NCBI RefSeq assembly: GCF_010731755.1 | Contig: NZ_AP022589.1 | Span: forward strand, 3,224,001-3,288,000 | Reading direction: 5' to 3' | DNA from: Mycolicibacter minnesotensis | GTDB lineage: Bacteria > Actinomycetota > Actinomycetes > Mycobacteriales > Mycobacteriaceae | DNA: 64,000 nucleotides | In this document: positions 40,794-49,972 of the stretch, piece after piece | How the letters are laid out: each line of letters opens with the position of its first letter | Position numbering within the stretch: position 1 is the first letter of the stretch | The notes under the pieces: generated by a model | Told to the model about the DNA's origin: nothing | The model's input: the letters and a program-made list of their open reading frames with translations, nothing else | Database searches by the model: none | Made by a program: the position numbers and the translations under genes

Positions 40794-42077
40794 ATGGCGC
40801 GCATTGGAGACGGCGGGGACTTGCTGAAGTGTTCGTTCTGCGGCAAGAGCCAGAAGCAGGTGAAGAAGCTCATCGCAGGTCCGGGCGTCTACATCTGCGA
40901 CGAGTGCATCGACCTGTGCAACGAGATCATCGAAGAGGAACTCGCTGACGCCGACGACGTCAAGCTCGATGAACTGCCCAAGCCCGCTGAGATCCGGGAG
41001 TTCCTCGAGGGCTACGTCATCGGCCAGGACACGGCCAAGCGGACGTTGGCGGTGGCGGTCTACAACCACTACAAGCGCATCCAGGCCGGCGAAAAGAGTC
41101 GGGATTCCCGCTCCGGGGAGTCGATCGAGCTGACCAAGTCCAACATCTTGATGTTGGGGCCCACCGGCTGCGGCAAGACCTACCTGGCCCAAACGCTGGC
41201 CAAGATGCTCAATGTCCCGTTCGCGATCGCCGACGCCACCGCGCTGACGGAAGCGGGCTATGTCGGCGAGGACGTCGAGAACATTCTGCTCAAGCTGATT
41301 CAGGCGGCCGACTACGACGTCAAGCGTGCCGAGACCGGCATCGTCTACATCGATGAGGTCGACAAGATCGCCCGCAAGAGCGAAAACCCGTCCATCACCC
41401 GCGACGTCTCCGGCGAGGGTGTCCAGCAGGCGCTGCTGAAGATCCTGGAAGGGACCCAGGCCTCGGTTCCCCCGCAGGGCGGCCGTAAGCACCCGCACCA
41501 GGAATTCATCCAGATCGACACCACCAATGTGCTGTTCATCGTGGCCGGAGCATTCGCCGGACTGGAGAAGATCGTTTCGGACCGCGTGGGCAAGCGGGGC
41601 TTGGGCTTCGGTGCCGAGGTCCGGTCCAAGGCCGAGATCGACACCACCGACCACTTCGCTGAGGTCATGCCCGAGGACCTGATCAAGTTCGGGCTGATCC
41701 CCGAGTTCATCGGCCGGCTGCCGGTGGTGGCCTCGGTGACCAACCTGGACATGGAGTCGCTGGTCAAGATCCTGTCTGAGCCCAAGAACGCGCTCGTCAA
41801 GCAGTACACCCGCTTGTTCGAGATGGACGGGGTGGAACTGGAGTTCAGCCAGGATGCGTTGGAGGCCATCGCGGAACAGGCCATCCACCGTGGTACCGGT
41901 GCGCGCGGGCTGCGGGCGATCATGGAAGAAGTCCTGCTGCCGGTGATGTATGACATCCCCAGCCGCAACGATGTCGCCAAGGTCGTGGTGACCAAGGAGA
42001 CCGTGCAGGACAACGTGCTGCCGACCATCGTGCCGCGCAAGGCGTCACGCGGCGAGCGGCGCGACAAGAGCGCCTGA
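40794..42077 (+). CDS. clpX: ATP-dependent Clp protease ATP-binding subunit ClpX
   Basis: 427 residues. The N-terminal zinc-binding domain has CSFCGK and CDECIDLC; Walker A GPTGCGKT is near 122-129; Walker [11 protein letters not shown]; sensor and pore-loop regions ([11 protein letters not shown]) and the IGF-type ClpP-docking loop region follow. Unfolds and translocates tagged substrates into ClpP1P2. The 250 bases between mmuM and clpX include TATGTT (40638-40643) as a possible -10. In contrast to M. tuberculosis no transporter gene lies nearby. Corresponds to Rv2457c. Confidence 0.98.
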   Translation: MARIGDGGDLLKCSFCGKSQKQVKKLIAGPGVYICDECIDLCNEIIEEELADADDVKLDELPKPAEIREFLEGYVIGQDTAKRTLAVAVYNHYKRIQAGEKSRDSRSGESIELTKSNILMLGPTGCGKTYLAQTLAKMLNVPFAIADATALTEAGYVGEDVENILLKLIQAADYDVKRAETGIVYIDEVDKIARKSENPSITRDVSGEGVQQALLKILEGTQASVPPQGGRKHPHQEFIQIDTTNVLFIVAGAFAGLEKIVSDRVGKRGLGFGAEVRSKAEIDTTDHFAEVMPEDLIKFGLIPEFIGRLPVVASVTNLDMESLVKILSEPKNALVKQYTRLFEMDGVELEFSQDALEAIAEQAIHRGTGARGLRAIMEEVLLPVMYDIPSRNDVAKVVVTKETVQDNVLPTIVPRKASRGERRDKSA

Positions 42078-42087
42078 TCGGGACGGC

Positions 42088-42188
42088 GCTCGGCGTGCCG
42101 AGCAAAGTTACTCGCCAGTACCGCGCTTTCTTAGACTTGGTCGGCGGGCAAGCGTGATGAAAACCACAATTGCGCGTCAACTTGCCCG
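42088..42188. other. Non-coding stretch with two hairpins between clpX and korA
   Basis: Downstream of clpX, GCTCGG/CCGAGC (42088-42103) is a small hairpin that may end clpX transcription. Further on, CGGGCAAG (42145-42152) pairs with CTTGCCCG (42181-42188) across a 28-base AT-richer loop. The remainder up to korA is unusually AT-rich (for example an A5T5 run near 42300) and must hold the korA promoter; TATGGT at 42254-42259 is a weak -10 candidate. Confidence 0.4.
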
Positions 42189-42365
42189 TGAACCCCGGTG
42201 TGACATCGACATTTAACACTGAGTAAGCCCATTTCTGACCCGGTGTGGCGTCGTATGGTCTATAAGAGCGGTGCAATAATCGGTACTGCCAGTGACAGAA
42301 AAATTTTTGGGGTGCGCCAGCAGTGCTGTGCGGGCCCGAGTCCGACAGTGAGGGAAGGCGGGGCC

Positions 42366-44306
42366 GTGGGGCCGAGCGGTAACGGAGTCGGGTCGGCACC
42401 CGGACGCCAAAAACTCGAGAAGGTCGTCATCCGGTTCGCCGGTGACTCCGGCGACGGCATGCAGCTCACCGGCGATCGCTTCACCTCTGAAGCGGCCCTG
42501 TTCGGCAATGACCTCGCCACCCAGCCGAACTACCCTGCCGAGATCCGCGCACCTCAGGGCACCCTGCCGGGCGTCTCGTCCTTCCAGATCCAGATCGCCG
42601 ACTTTGACATCCTCACCGCCGGCGACCGCCCCGACGTGTTGGTGGCGATGAACCCGGCGGCGCTCAAGGCCAACATCGGTGACCTGCCGCGCGGTGGAAT
42701 GGTGATCGTCAATTCCGACGAGTTCACCAAGCGCAACCTCGCCAAGATCGGCTACGACACCAATCCGCTGGAGACCGAAGAACTCTCCGACTACGTTGTG
42801 GTTCCGGTCGCCATGACGTCTCTGACACTGGGTGCGGTGGAGGCGATCGGCGCGACCAAGAAGGACGGGGCGCGCGCCAAGAACATGTTCGCCCTCGGCC
42901 TGCTGTCGTGGATGTATGGCCGCGAGCTGGCGAGCAGTGAGCGCTTCATCAAGGAGAAGTTCGCCAAGAAGCCCGACGTGGCCGACGCCAACGTACTGGC
43001 GCTCAAGGCGGGCTGGAACTACGGCGAGACCACCGAGGCCTTCGGCACCACCTATGAGATCGCCCCGGCCAAGTTGCCTGCCGGTGAGTACCGCCAGATC
43101 TCGGGCAACACCGCGATGGCCTACGGCGTGATCGTCGCCGGCCAGCTGGCCAACACCCAAGTGGTGCTGGGGACCTACCCGATCACCCCGGCCTCGGACA
43201 TCCTGCACGAGCTGTCCAAGTACAAGAACTTCAATGTGCTCACCTTCCAGGCCGAAGACGAGATCGCCGGTATCGGCGCGGCTATTGGCGCCTCCTACGG
43301 TGGTGCACTGGGTGTCACCAGCACCTCCGGTCCCGGTTTGGCGCTCAAGGCCGAGGCGCTGGGCCTGGCTGTGATGACCGAGCTGCCGCTGCTGCTGATC
43401 AACGTCCAGCGCGGCGGCCCGTCCACCGGCCTGCCCACCAAGACCGAGCAGGCCGACCTGATGCAGGCCCTCTATGGGCGCAATGGTGAGTCGCCGGTTG
43501 CGGTGCTGGCTCCCTGCACGCCGTCGGACTGTTTCGACGCGGCCGTCGAGGCCGTTCGGATCGCGGTGACTTACCGCACCCCGGTGGTGCTGCTCTCCGA
43601 CGGCGCGATCGCCAACGGTTCCGAGCCGTGGCGCATCCCGGACGTGGCCTCAATGGAGCCGATCGAGCAGAACCTGGCCAAGGCCGGCGAGGACTTCGCC
43701 CCGTACGCGCGCGACCCGGAGACGTTGGCTCGGCAGTTCGCCATCCCCGGCACCCCTGGCCTGGAACACCGGATCGGTGGGCTGGAGAAGGCCAACGGCT
43801 CCGGGGCGATCTCCTACGAGCCGGCTAACCACGACCTGATGGTGCGGTTGCGGCAGGCCAAGGTCGACGGCATCGAGGTGCCCGACCTAGTCGTCGACGA
43901 CCCGTCTGGGGACGCCGAGCTGCTGATGCTGGGCTGGGGTAGCTCCTACGGTCCGATCGCCGAGGCCTGCCGGCGGGTCCGGCGCAGCGGCATCAAGGTC
44001 GCTCAGGCTCACCTGCGCAACCTCAATCCGCTGCCGGCCAACCTGGGTGAGGTGCTGCGCCGCTACCCCAAGGTGGTGCTGCCGGAGATGAACCTCGGCC
44101 AGCTGGCACTGCTGCTGCGCGGTCGCTACCTGGTTGACATCCAGTCGGTCACGAAGGTGACCGGCCAGGCGTTCCTGGCCGATGAGATCGAGGGAATCAT
44201 CGACGACGCGCTGGCCGGCACGCTGGCCGATCGGGAGAACGAGAAGGCGTCGCTGGCCAGGGCCGCGGCGGTCACCATTGCGGGCACAGCGGGAGCGAAC
44301 TCATGA
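42366..44306 (+). CDS. korA: 2-oxoglutarate:ferredoxin oxidoreductase, alpha/gamma-fused subunit
   Basis: 646 residues. The gamma domain comes first (KVVIRFAGDSGDGMQLTGDRF...IRAPQGTLPGVSSFQIQI), followed by the pyrimidine-binding alpha domain (VLGTYPITPASDILHEL, TSTSGPGLALKAEALGLA, GGPSTGLPTKTEQADL). With KorB it oxidatively decarboxylates 2-oxoglutarate to succinyl-CoA using ferredoxin. GTG 42366 is chosen: AGGGAAGG at 42351-42358 precedes it and it fits the family, although the frame is open to 42243. Overlaps korB by ATGA. Corresponds to Rv2455c. Confidence 0.95.
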   Translation: MGPSGNGVGSAPGRQKLEKVVIRFAGDSGDGMQLTGDRFTSEAALFGNDLATQPNYPAEIRAPQGTLPGVSSFQIQIADFDILTAGDRPDVLVAMNPAALKANIGDLPRGGMVIVNSDEFTKRNLAKIGYDTNPLETEELSDYVVVPVAMTSLTLGAVEAIGATKKDGARAKNMFALGLLSWMYGRELASSERFIKEKFAKKPDVADANVLALKAGWNYGETTEAFGTTYEIAPAKLPAGEYRQISGNTAMAYGVIVAGQLANTQVVLGTYPITPASDILHELSKYKNFNVLTFQAEDEIAGIGAAIGASYGGALGVTSTSGPGLALKAEALGLAVMTELPLLLINVQRGGPSTGLPTKTEQADLMQALYGRNGESPVAVLAPCTPSDCFDAAVEAVRIAVTYRTPVVLLSDGAIANGSEPWRIPDVASMEPIEQNLAKAGEDFAPYARDPETLARQFAIPGTPGLEHRIGGLEKANGSGAISYEPANHDLMVRLRQAKVDGIEVPDLVVDDPSGDAELLMLGWGSSYGPIAEACRRVRRSGIKVAQAHLRNLNPLPANLGEVLRRYPKVVLPEMNLGQLALLLRGRYLVDIQSVTKVTGQAFLADEIEGIIDDALAGTLADRENEKASLARAAAVTIAGTAGANS

Positions 44307-45388
44307 CCACCACCGAATCAGCAGACACGCTCGTCGGTCTCGACCTGGGGCTGACCTCGCTGAGCGGGGTGCCCACCACCGACGAGCCGCAGAAGGCCAA
44401 GGACTACACCTCCGACCAGGAGGTGCGGTGGTGCCCGGGCTGCGGTGACTACGTCATCCTCAACACGATCCGGGGCTTCCTTCCCGAGCTGGGGCTGCGT
44501 CGGGAGAACGTGGTGTTCGTCAGCGGTATCGGCTGCTCGAGCCGGTTCCCGTACTACATGAACACCTACGGGGTGCACTCGATCCACGGTCGTGGCCCGA
44601 CATTCGCCACCGGCCTGGCGACCGCCCGCGAAGACCTGAAGGTGTTCCTGATCACCGGTGACGGCGACGCGCTGTCGATCGGCGGCAACCACCTGATTCA
44701 CACGCTGCGACGCAACGTCAACATCACCATCCTGCTGTTCAACAACCGGATCTATGGCCTGACCAAGGGCCAGTACTCGCCGACGTCGGAGACCGGCAAG
44801 GTCACCAAGTCGACGCCCTTCGGGTCGCTGGACAATCCGTTCAACCCGATCTCGCTGGCCCTCGGCGCCGAGGCGACGTTCGTCGGTCGTGCCTTGGACT
44901 CCGACCGCAAGGGCCTCACCGAGGTCCTGCAAGGGGCGATGGAGCACCGCGGTTCGGCGCTGGTGGAGATCCTGCAGGACTGCCCGGTGTTCAACGACGG
45001 CTCCTTCGACCTGCTGCGCAAGGACGGAGCGGACAGCCGCATTATCAATGTCCGGCACGGTGAGCGCATCGTGTTCGGTGCGGAGGGGGAGCACTGCGTC
45101 GTCAGGTCCGGTTTCGGGCTCGAGGTCGCCAAGACCGCCGATGTCTCGGCCGAGCAGATCGTGGTGCACGACGCCACCCAGGCCGACTCCTCGTATGCCT
45201 TCGCGCTGTCGCGGCTCTCTGAGCAGGATCTGTCGCACTTCCCGATGGGTATCTTCCGCAAGGTCACCAAGCCCACCTACGACGACCTGGCACGCGCGCA
45301 GGTGGCCGAGGCCCGGCAGTCGACCCCCAACGACACCGCGGCACTCCAGTCGCTGTTGCGTGGCCGCGACACCTGGTCCGTCGACTGA
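44303..45388 (+). CDS. korB: 2-oxoglutarate:ferredoxin oxidoreductase, beta subunit
   Basis: 361 residues. RWCPGCGDYVILNTI begins the TPP-binding domain; GIGCSSRFPYYMNTYGVHSIHGRGPTFATGLA and GDGDALSIGGNHLIHTLRRN with NNRIYGLTKGQ form the TPP/Mg site and 4Fe-4S ligands (CPGC, GCSS, and a later Cys). Partner of KorA in the anaerobic-type TCA step that gives CoA-dependent CO2 handling in mycobacteria. ATG 44303 overlaps the korA stop. Corresponds to Rv2454c. Confidence 0.96.
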   Translation: MTTTESADTLVGLDLGLTSLSGVPTTDEPQKAKDYTSDQEVRWCPGCGDYVILNTIRGFLPELGLRRENVVFVSGIGCSSRFPYYMNTYGVHSIHGRGPTFATGLATAREDLKVFLITGDGDALSIGGNHLIHTLRRNVNITILLFNNRIYGLTKGQYSPTSETGKVTKSTPFGSLDNPFNPISLALGAEATFVGRALDSDRKGLTEVLQGAMEHRGSALVEILQDCPVFNDGSFDLLRKDGADSRIINVRHGERIVFGAEGEHCVVRSGFGLEVAKTADVSAEQIVVHDATQADSSYAFALSRLSEQDLSHFPMGIFRKVTKPTYDDLARAQVAEARQSTPNDTAALQSLLRGRDTWSVD

Positions 45389-45392
45389 CGCC

Positions 45393-45977
45393 ATGACAGC
45401 CGGTCGGTTGGCCGGTGTCGTGCTGGCCGGCGGCGCATCGCGCCGGATGGGCCGCGATAAGGCCACGCTGACCGTGCCGGGCCGCTTCGCCGGCTTGAGC
45501 CTGGTGCAACATCTTGTGTCGGTGGTGGCGCAGCGTTGCGATCCGGTCTTCGTGGTGGCGGCCCAAGGGCAGCAGCTGCCCGACCTGGCGGCACACGTGC
45601 TGCGTGACGAGGTCCCCGGGCTGGGCCCATTGCCAGCCATCGGGCTGGGGTTGCGCGCTGCGGCGCTCCACGGTGCTCTTCGCGCCTTTGTCTGTGCGGT
45701 CGACATGCCTTTTCTGACACCGGACCTGATCGACGAGTTGGGCACGGAGTCGAGCGAGTCCGAGGCCGACATCGTGTTGCCGACCGCAGGGCGTGACCAC
45801 TATCTGGCGGGGGTCTATCGCACCGCCTTGGCCGACGTTGTCGAGGCCATGGTTGCGGCGGGGGAACGACGCGTGGGCGCCCTGGTCGACAGGGGCAGCG
45901 TCCGGCGCGTCATGTTCACCGACGCATCCCCCTTGGCCAATCTCAACTCGGTCGACGATATCAACGGGTTGCTCTGA
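45393..45977 (+). CDS. mobA: Molybdenum cofactor guanylyltransferase
   Basis: 194 residues. GVVLAGGASRRMGRDKATL is the GTP-binding loop with the catalytic Lys; CAVDMPFLTPDLI holds the metal-binding Asp; LNSVDDI is the C-terminal family signature (LxNxNTPxD-like). Converts Mo-molybdopterin to the guanine dinucleotide form for DMSO-reductase-type enzymes. Follows korB after 4 bases and is thus in the same operon. Corresponds to Rv2453c. Confidence 0.93.
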   Translation: MTAGRLAGVVLAGGASRRMGRDKATLTVPGRFAGLSLVQHLVSVVAQRCDPVFVVAAQGQQLPDLAAHVLRDEVPGLGPLPAIGLGLRAAALHGALRAFVCAVDMPFLTPDLIDELGTESSESEADIVLPTAGRDHYLAGVYRTALADVVEAMVAAGERRVGALVDRGSVRRVMFTDASPLANLNSVDDINGLL

Positions 45978-47145
<1,168 letters not shown>

Positions 47146-47163
47146 CCATCACCCCAGTTCTAG

Positions 47164-47200
47164 GACGACGGTGCCGGGCGAGCAGCCCGGCACCGTCGTC
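47164..47200 (+). terminator. Hairpin terminator after rpfE
   Basis: Perfect 16-bp inverted repeat, arm GACGACGGTGCCGGGC, with a 5-base loop GAGCA, 18 bases after the rpfE stop. No U-tract follows. Confidence 0.8.
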
Positions 47201-47225
47201 ATCGAAACGAGTCTCAGCCGCCGAG

Positions 47226-47231
47226 TAGCGT
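47226..47231 (+). promoter_or_regulatory. -10 element of leaderless promoter (reductase gene at 47239)
   Basis: TAGCGT, 7 bases, then GTG 47239; no ribosome-binding site. Confidence 0.6.
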
Positions 47232-47238
47232 CGGGCAG

Positions 47239-48495
47239 GTGTCCGACACCTCACGTGAGCTCGACGTCATCCTCTATGGCGTCACCGGATTCGCGGGGAA
47301 GCTGACCGCTCAGTACCTGGCTCGGGCCGGCGGCGGCGCCCGAATCGGATTGGCGGGCCGGTCTGCGGCGCGGTTGCGCGCGGTCCGCGACCAACTCGGC
47401 GCTGCCGCCCGAGATTGGCCGATCGTGGTAGCCGAGGCAGACCAACCCGCCACGCTGGATGCGATGGCGGCCCGTACCCGAGTAGTCATCACCACCGTCG
47501 GCCCCTACACCCGCTATGGCATGCCCTTGGTGGCAGCCTGCGCCGCGGCCGGCACCGATTACGTCGACCTCACCGGGGAGACGCTGTTCGTGCGGGAGAG
47601 CATCGACCGCTACCACGAGCAGGCCGCCGCCAGCCAGGCCCGGATCGTGCATGGCTGCGGCTTCGACTCCATCCCGTCGGACATCAGCGTGTATGCCCTG
47701 TATCGGGCGGCCCACGATGACGGCACGGGCGAGTTGCTCGACACCGACCTTGTGGTGCGGGGAGCCTCCGGCGGGGCATCCGGTGGCACGCTCGCCTCGA
47801 TGGTGGAGTTCCTGGGCACTACCGCCGGAGACCCGCAGGCTCAGCGACAGCTTCGCGATCCCCACACACTGAGCTCCGATCGGCGCGCCGAACCTCGTTT
47901 GGGTTCCGAGCCCGATCTGTCCTGGCGGCGGGGCGGCGATATCGCGGCGGAACTGGACGGCATCTGGACGGCCGGTTTCGCTATGGCGCCCGTCAACACC
48001 CGGATCGTGCGCCGTAGCAACGGCCTGCTGGGCTGGGCCTACGGTCGCCGTTTCCGCTACGCCGAGCACCTGAGCTGCGGCTCGTCAGCCGCCGCACCTG
48101 CTCTGGCCGGGTTGGCGACCGGGTTGAGCAAGGCGAGCTTCGCCGTCGGGGGGCACCTCGTGCGGCTGGTGCCGCCCGCGCTACTCGAACGGATCTTGCC
48201 TAAACCGGGAACCGGACCCAGCCAAAGCCGCCGCGAGAACGGCTACTACCGCATCGAGACCTACACCACGACGAGCGGCGGAGCACGCTACCGCGTGGAG
48301 ATGGCGCAGCAGGGTGACCCCGGCTATCAAGCCACCTCGGTGCTTCTGGGCGAGAGCGCGCTGGCGCTGGCGCTGGACCGAGACGCCCTGCCCGATCGCT
48401 ACGGTGTGCTCACTCCGGCGGCCGCGATGGGCGACGTACTGCTGGCCAGGCTGCCTGCGGCGGGCGTGACACTCGAGGTCACCCGGCTGCACTGA
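47239..48495 (+). CDS. Saccharopine dehydrogenase-like/trans-acting enoyl reductase family protein
   Basis: 418 residues. LDVILYGVTGFAGKLTAQYLARAGG is the Rossmann loop; VVITTVGPYTRYGMPLVAACAAAGTDYVDLTGE and VHGCGFDSIPSDISVY follow. Same family as the gene at 10347-11543, which it matches along its length with lower similarity in the C-terminal half. Position and size match Rv2449c. The family includes the trans-acting enoyl reductase for phthiocerol lipids, but this locus has no polyketide synthase, so the substrate is open. Confidence 0.88.
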   Translation: MSDTSRELDVILYGVTGFAGKLTAQYLARAGGGARIGLAGRSAARLRAVRDQLGAAARDWPIVVAEADQPATLDAMAARTRVVITTVGPYTRYGMPLVAACAAAGTDYVDLTGETLFVRESIDRYHEQAAASQARIVHGCGFDSIPSDISVYALYRAAHDDGTGELLDTDLVVRGASGGASGGTLASMVEFLGTTAGDPQAQRQLRDPHTLSSDRRAEPRLGSEPDLSWRRGGDIAAELDGIWTAGFAMAPVNTRIVRRSNGLLGWAYGRRFRYAEHLSCGSSAAAPALAGLATGLSKASFAVGGHLVRLVPPALLERILPKPGTGPSQSRRENGYYRIETYTTTSGGARYRVEMAQQGDPGYQATSVLLGESALALALDRDALPDRYGVLTPAAAMGDVLLARLPAAGVTLEVTRLH

Positions 48496-48594
48496 CCGTG
48501 GCGAAATTCGCCGGTGCCGGTCACAGATCTTTCGGCTAGTGTCGTTTTCGACCGCTGCCCCTAGCAGCACCCAGCAAAGAAGGTGGTATCACTC

Positions 48595-49185
48595 ATGGCC
48601 GGCCTCGACGATCTCTTCGCTCAGATCCCCATCCAAGACATCGCCAACCAGCTCGGCGCCGACTCGAGTGAAGTCGACAGCACCATTCGCACCCTGGTGC
48701 CGGTACTTGTCGGTGGGTTGAGCCAGAACGCCCAAGACCCGGGTCAAGCCGACAGCATCGTCAACTCTGCCGCCACCTTCGCGGCCGCTGGGCTGTTGGA
48801 CAACGCCCTGGGTGCCAGCCAGTCCGAAGGACAGCAGGTGATCTCCACCATCTTCGGCGGCAATGACACCAGCCAGGTCGCGTCGGCGCTGTCGGGCGCC
48901 GGTGCCGGCAACAACGATCTGCTGCAGAAGCTGCTGCCGATCATCGCGCCGATCGTGCTGGCCTACATCGGCAAGCAACTGACCGGCCAGAAGGCCGAGC
49001 CGGCCCAGGAACAGGCTTCCGGCGGCGGCCTCGGCGACGTTCTGGGCAGCATTCTGGGCGGTATGGCCGGTGGCAGTGCCCCCAAGAACCAGTCGATGGG
49101 CAGCATCCTGGGCAACATGATCGGCGGCAAGACCGGCGGCGCGATCGGCGACATCCTCGGCGGTCTGCTCGGCGGGAAGAAGTAG
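48595..49185 (+). CDS. DUF937 domain protein
   Basis: 196 residues. N-terminal MAGLDDLFAQIPIQDIANQLGADSSEVDSTIRTLVPVLVGGLSQNA is the DUF937 helical region; the C-terminus is a Gly-rich repeat region (GGGLGDVLGSILGGMAGG, SILGNMIGGKTGGAIGDILGGLLGG). Family function is unknown; it resembles YidB-type proteins. ATG 48595 is preferred to the in-frame GTG at 48583, which falls inside the AAGAAGG ribosome-binding site. TAGTGT at 48536-48541 is a candidate -10. Confidence 0.83.
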   Translation: MAGLDDLFAQIPIQDIANQLGADSSEVDSTIRTLVPVLVGGLSQNAQDPGQADSIVNSAATFAAAGLLDNALGASQSEGQQVISTIFGGNDTSQVASALSGAGAGNNDLLQKLLPIIAPIVLAYIGKQLTGQKAEPAQEQASGGGLGDVLGSILGGMAGGSAPKNQSMGSILGNMIGGKTGGAIGDILGGLLGGKK

Positions 49186-49250
49186 TAACTACTCCGTCAG
49201 CGCAGGGGAGGGGCTCGTCTCGGGGCGAGCCTCACCCTGCCTGCACCAGC

Positions 49251-49784
49251 CTATTGCGCGTATTGGGGGCAGTAGACCCCGGTGGTGAGCATCACGTAGC
49301 CCATCATGTCGTTGCGGGTAGCTACATGTCCGGACCGGCCGCTGCTTGGCGGCGTCAGCCCGTCGGCGACCTGCTCGGGGGTCTTGCCGCTGGCCAGGTC
49401 TGCGCACATCTGGTAAGCGCCACGGATCGTGTCCGAGGCGTTGTGCGAGGTGATGTTGTGCTGGGCGAGCAACTGCAGATAGTGCGCGTCGATCCCGAGT
49501 GGAGCTCCGCCGATCGCCGGTTCGGGTGCCGGCGTGGCCGTCTCGGTGACGGTCGTGACTGAGGTGAGGGTTGTCGCGGGCCGGCCGGCGTGACCGGCCA
49601 AGAACGCGCCGACAGCGATACCGACGACGCCGACACTGGTCAGGAACCAGCGCAGCGGCCGGCCCAGCGGCCGGCGCTCGACCAGCTCGGGTACCGCGGC
49701 GTCGGTTGACCATGCGAGTTGCTCCGCGAACTCCTGACGGGCCGGTGCAGAGGCGGATTCTCGGGTCGGTTCTTCGGCGTTCAC
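49251..49784 (-). CDS. DUF732 domain protein, membrane-anchored
   Basis: 177 residues. A cytoplasmic N-terminus is followed by one transmembrane helix (WFLTSVGVVGIAVGAFLAGHA, ~46-66), a Thr/Pro-rich linker and a DUF732 domain: IDAHYLQLLAQHNI, then GAYQMCADLASGKTPEQVADGL and TGVYCPQY. Two Cys probably form a disulfide outside the cell. Common in mycobacteria; function unknown. It starts at a GTG and is divergent from valS across about 190 bases. Confidence 0.85.
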   Translation of the reverse strand: MNAEEPTRESASAPARQEFAEQLAWSTDAAVPELVERRPLGRPLRWFLTSVGVVGIAVGAFLAGHAGRPATTLTSVTTVTETATPAPEPAIGGAPLGIDAHYLQLLAQHNITSHNASDTIRGAYQMCADLASGKTPEQVADGLTPPSSGRSGHVATRNDMMGYVMLTTGVYCPQYAQ

Positions 49785-49960
49785 AGCTCAACTTGTATCT
49801 GTCGCACACCGCAGCTGTCCACCGGTTCGCTGACCCGGCGGTCACGTGTCGGCACGGCGAACGCCCGCGGTGAACTGCGAGTATGGAACGGCGGCAGGCT
49901 CTTGTCGGTGCCGATTCGGGGGCCGAGTAAGCCGGTCACGCAGGACGTACCCGTCATTCC

Positions 49961-49966
49961 TAGAAT
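49961..49966 (+). promoter_or_regulatory. -10 element of probable leaderless valS promoter
   Basis: TAGAAT, 6 bases, then GTG 49973. No ribosome-binding site and no T-box-like leader was seen in the 190-base gap. Confidence 0.55.
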
Positions 49967-49972
49967 TGACCG

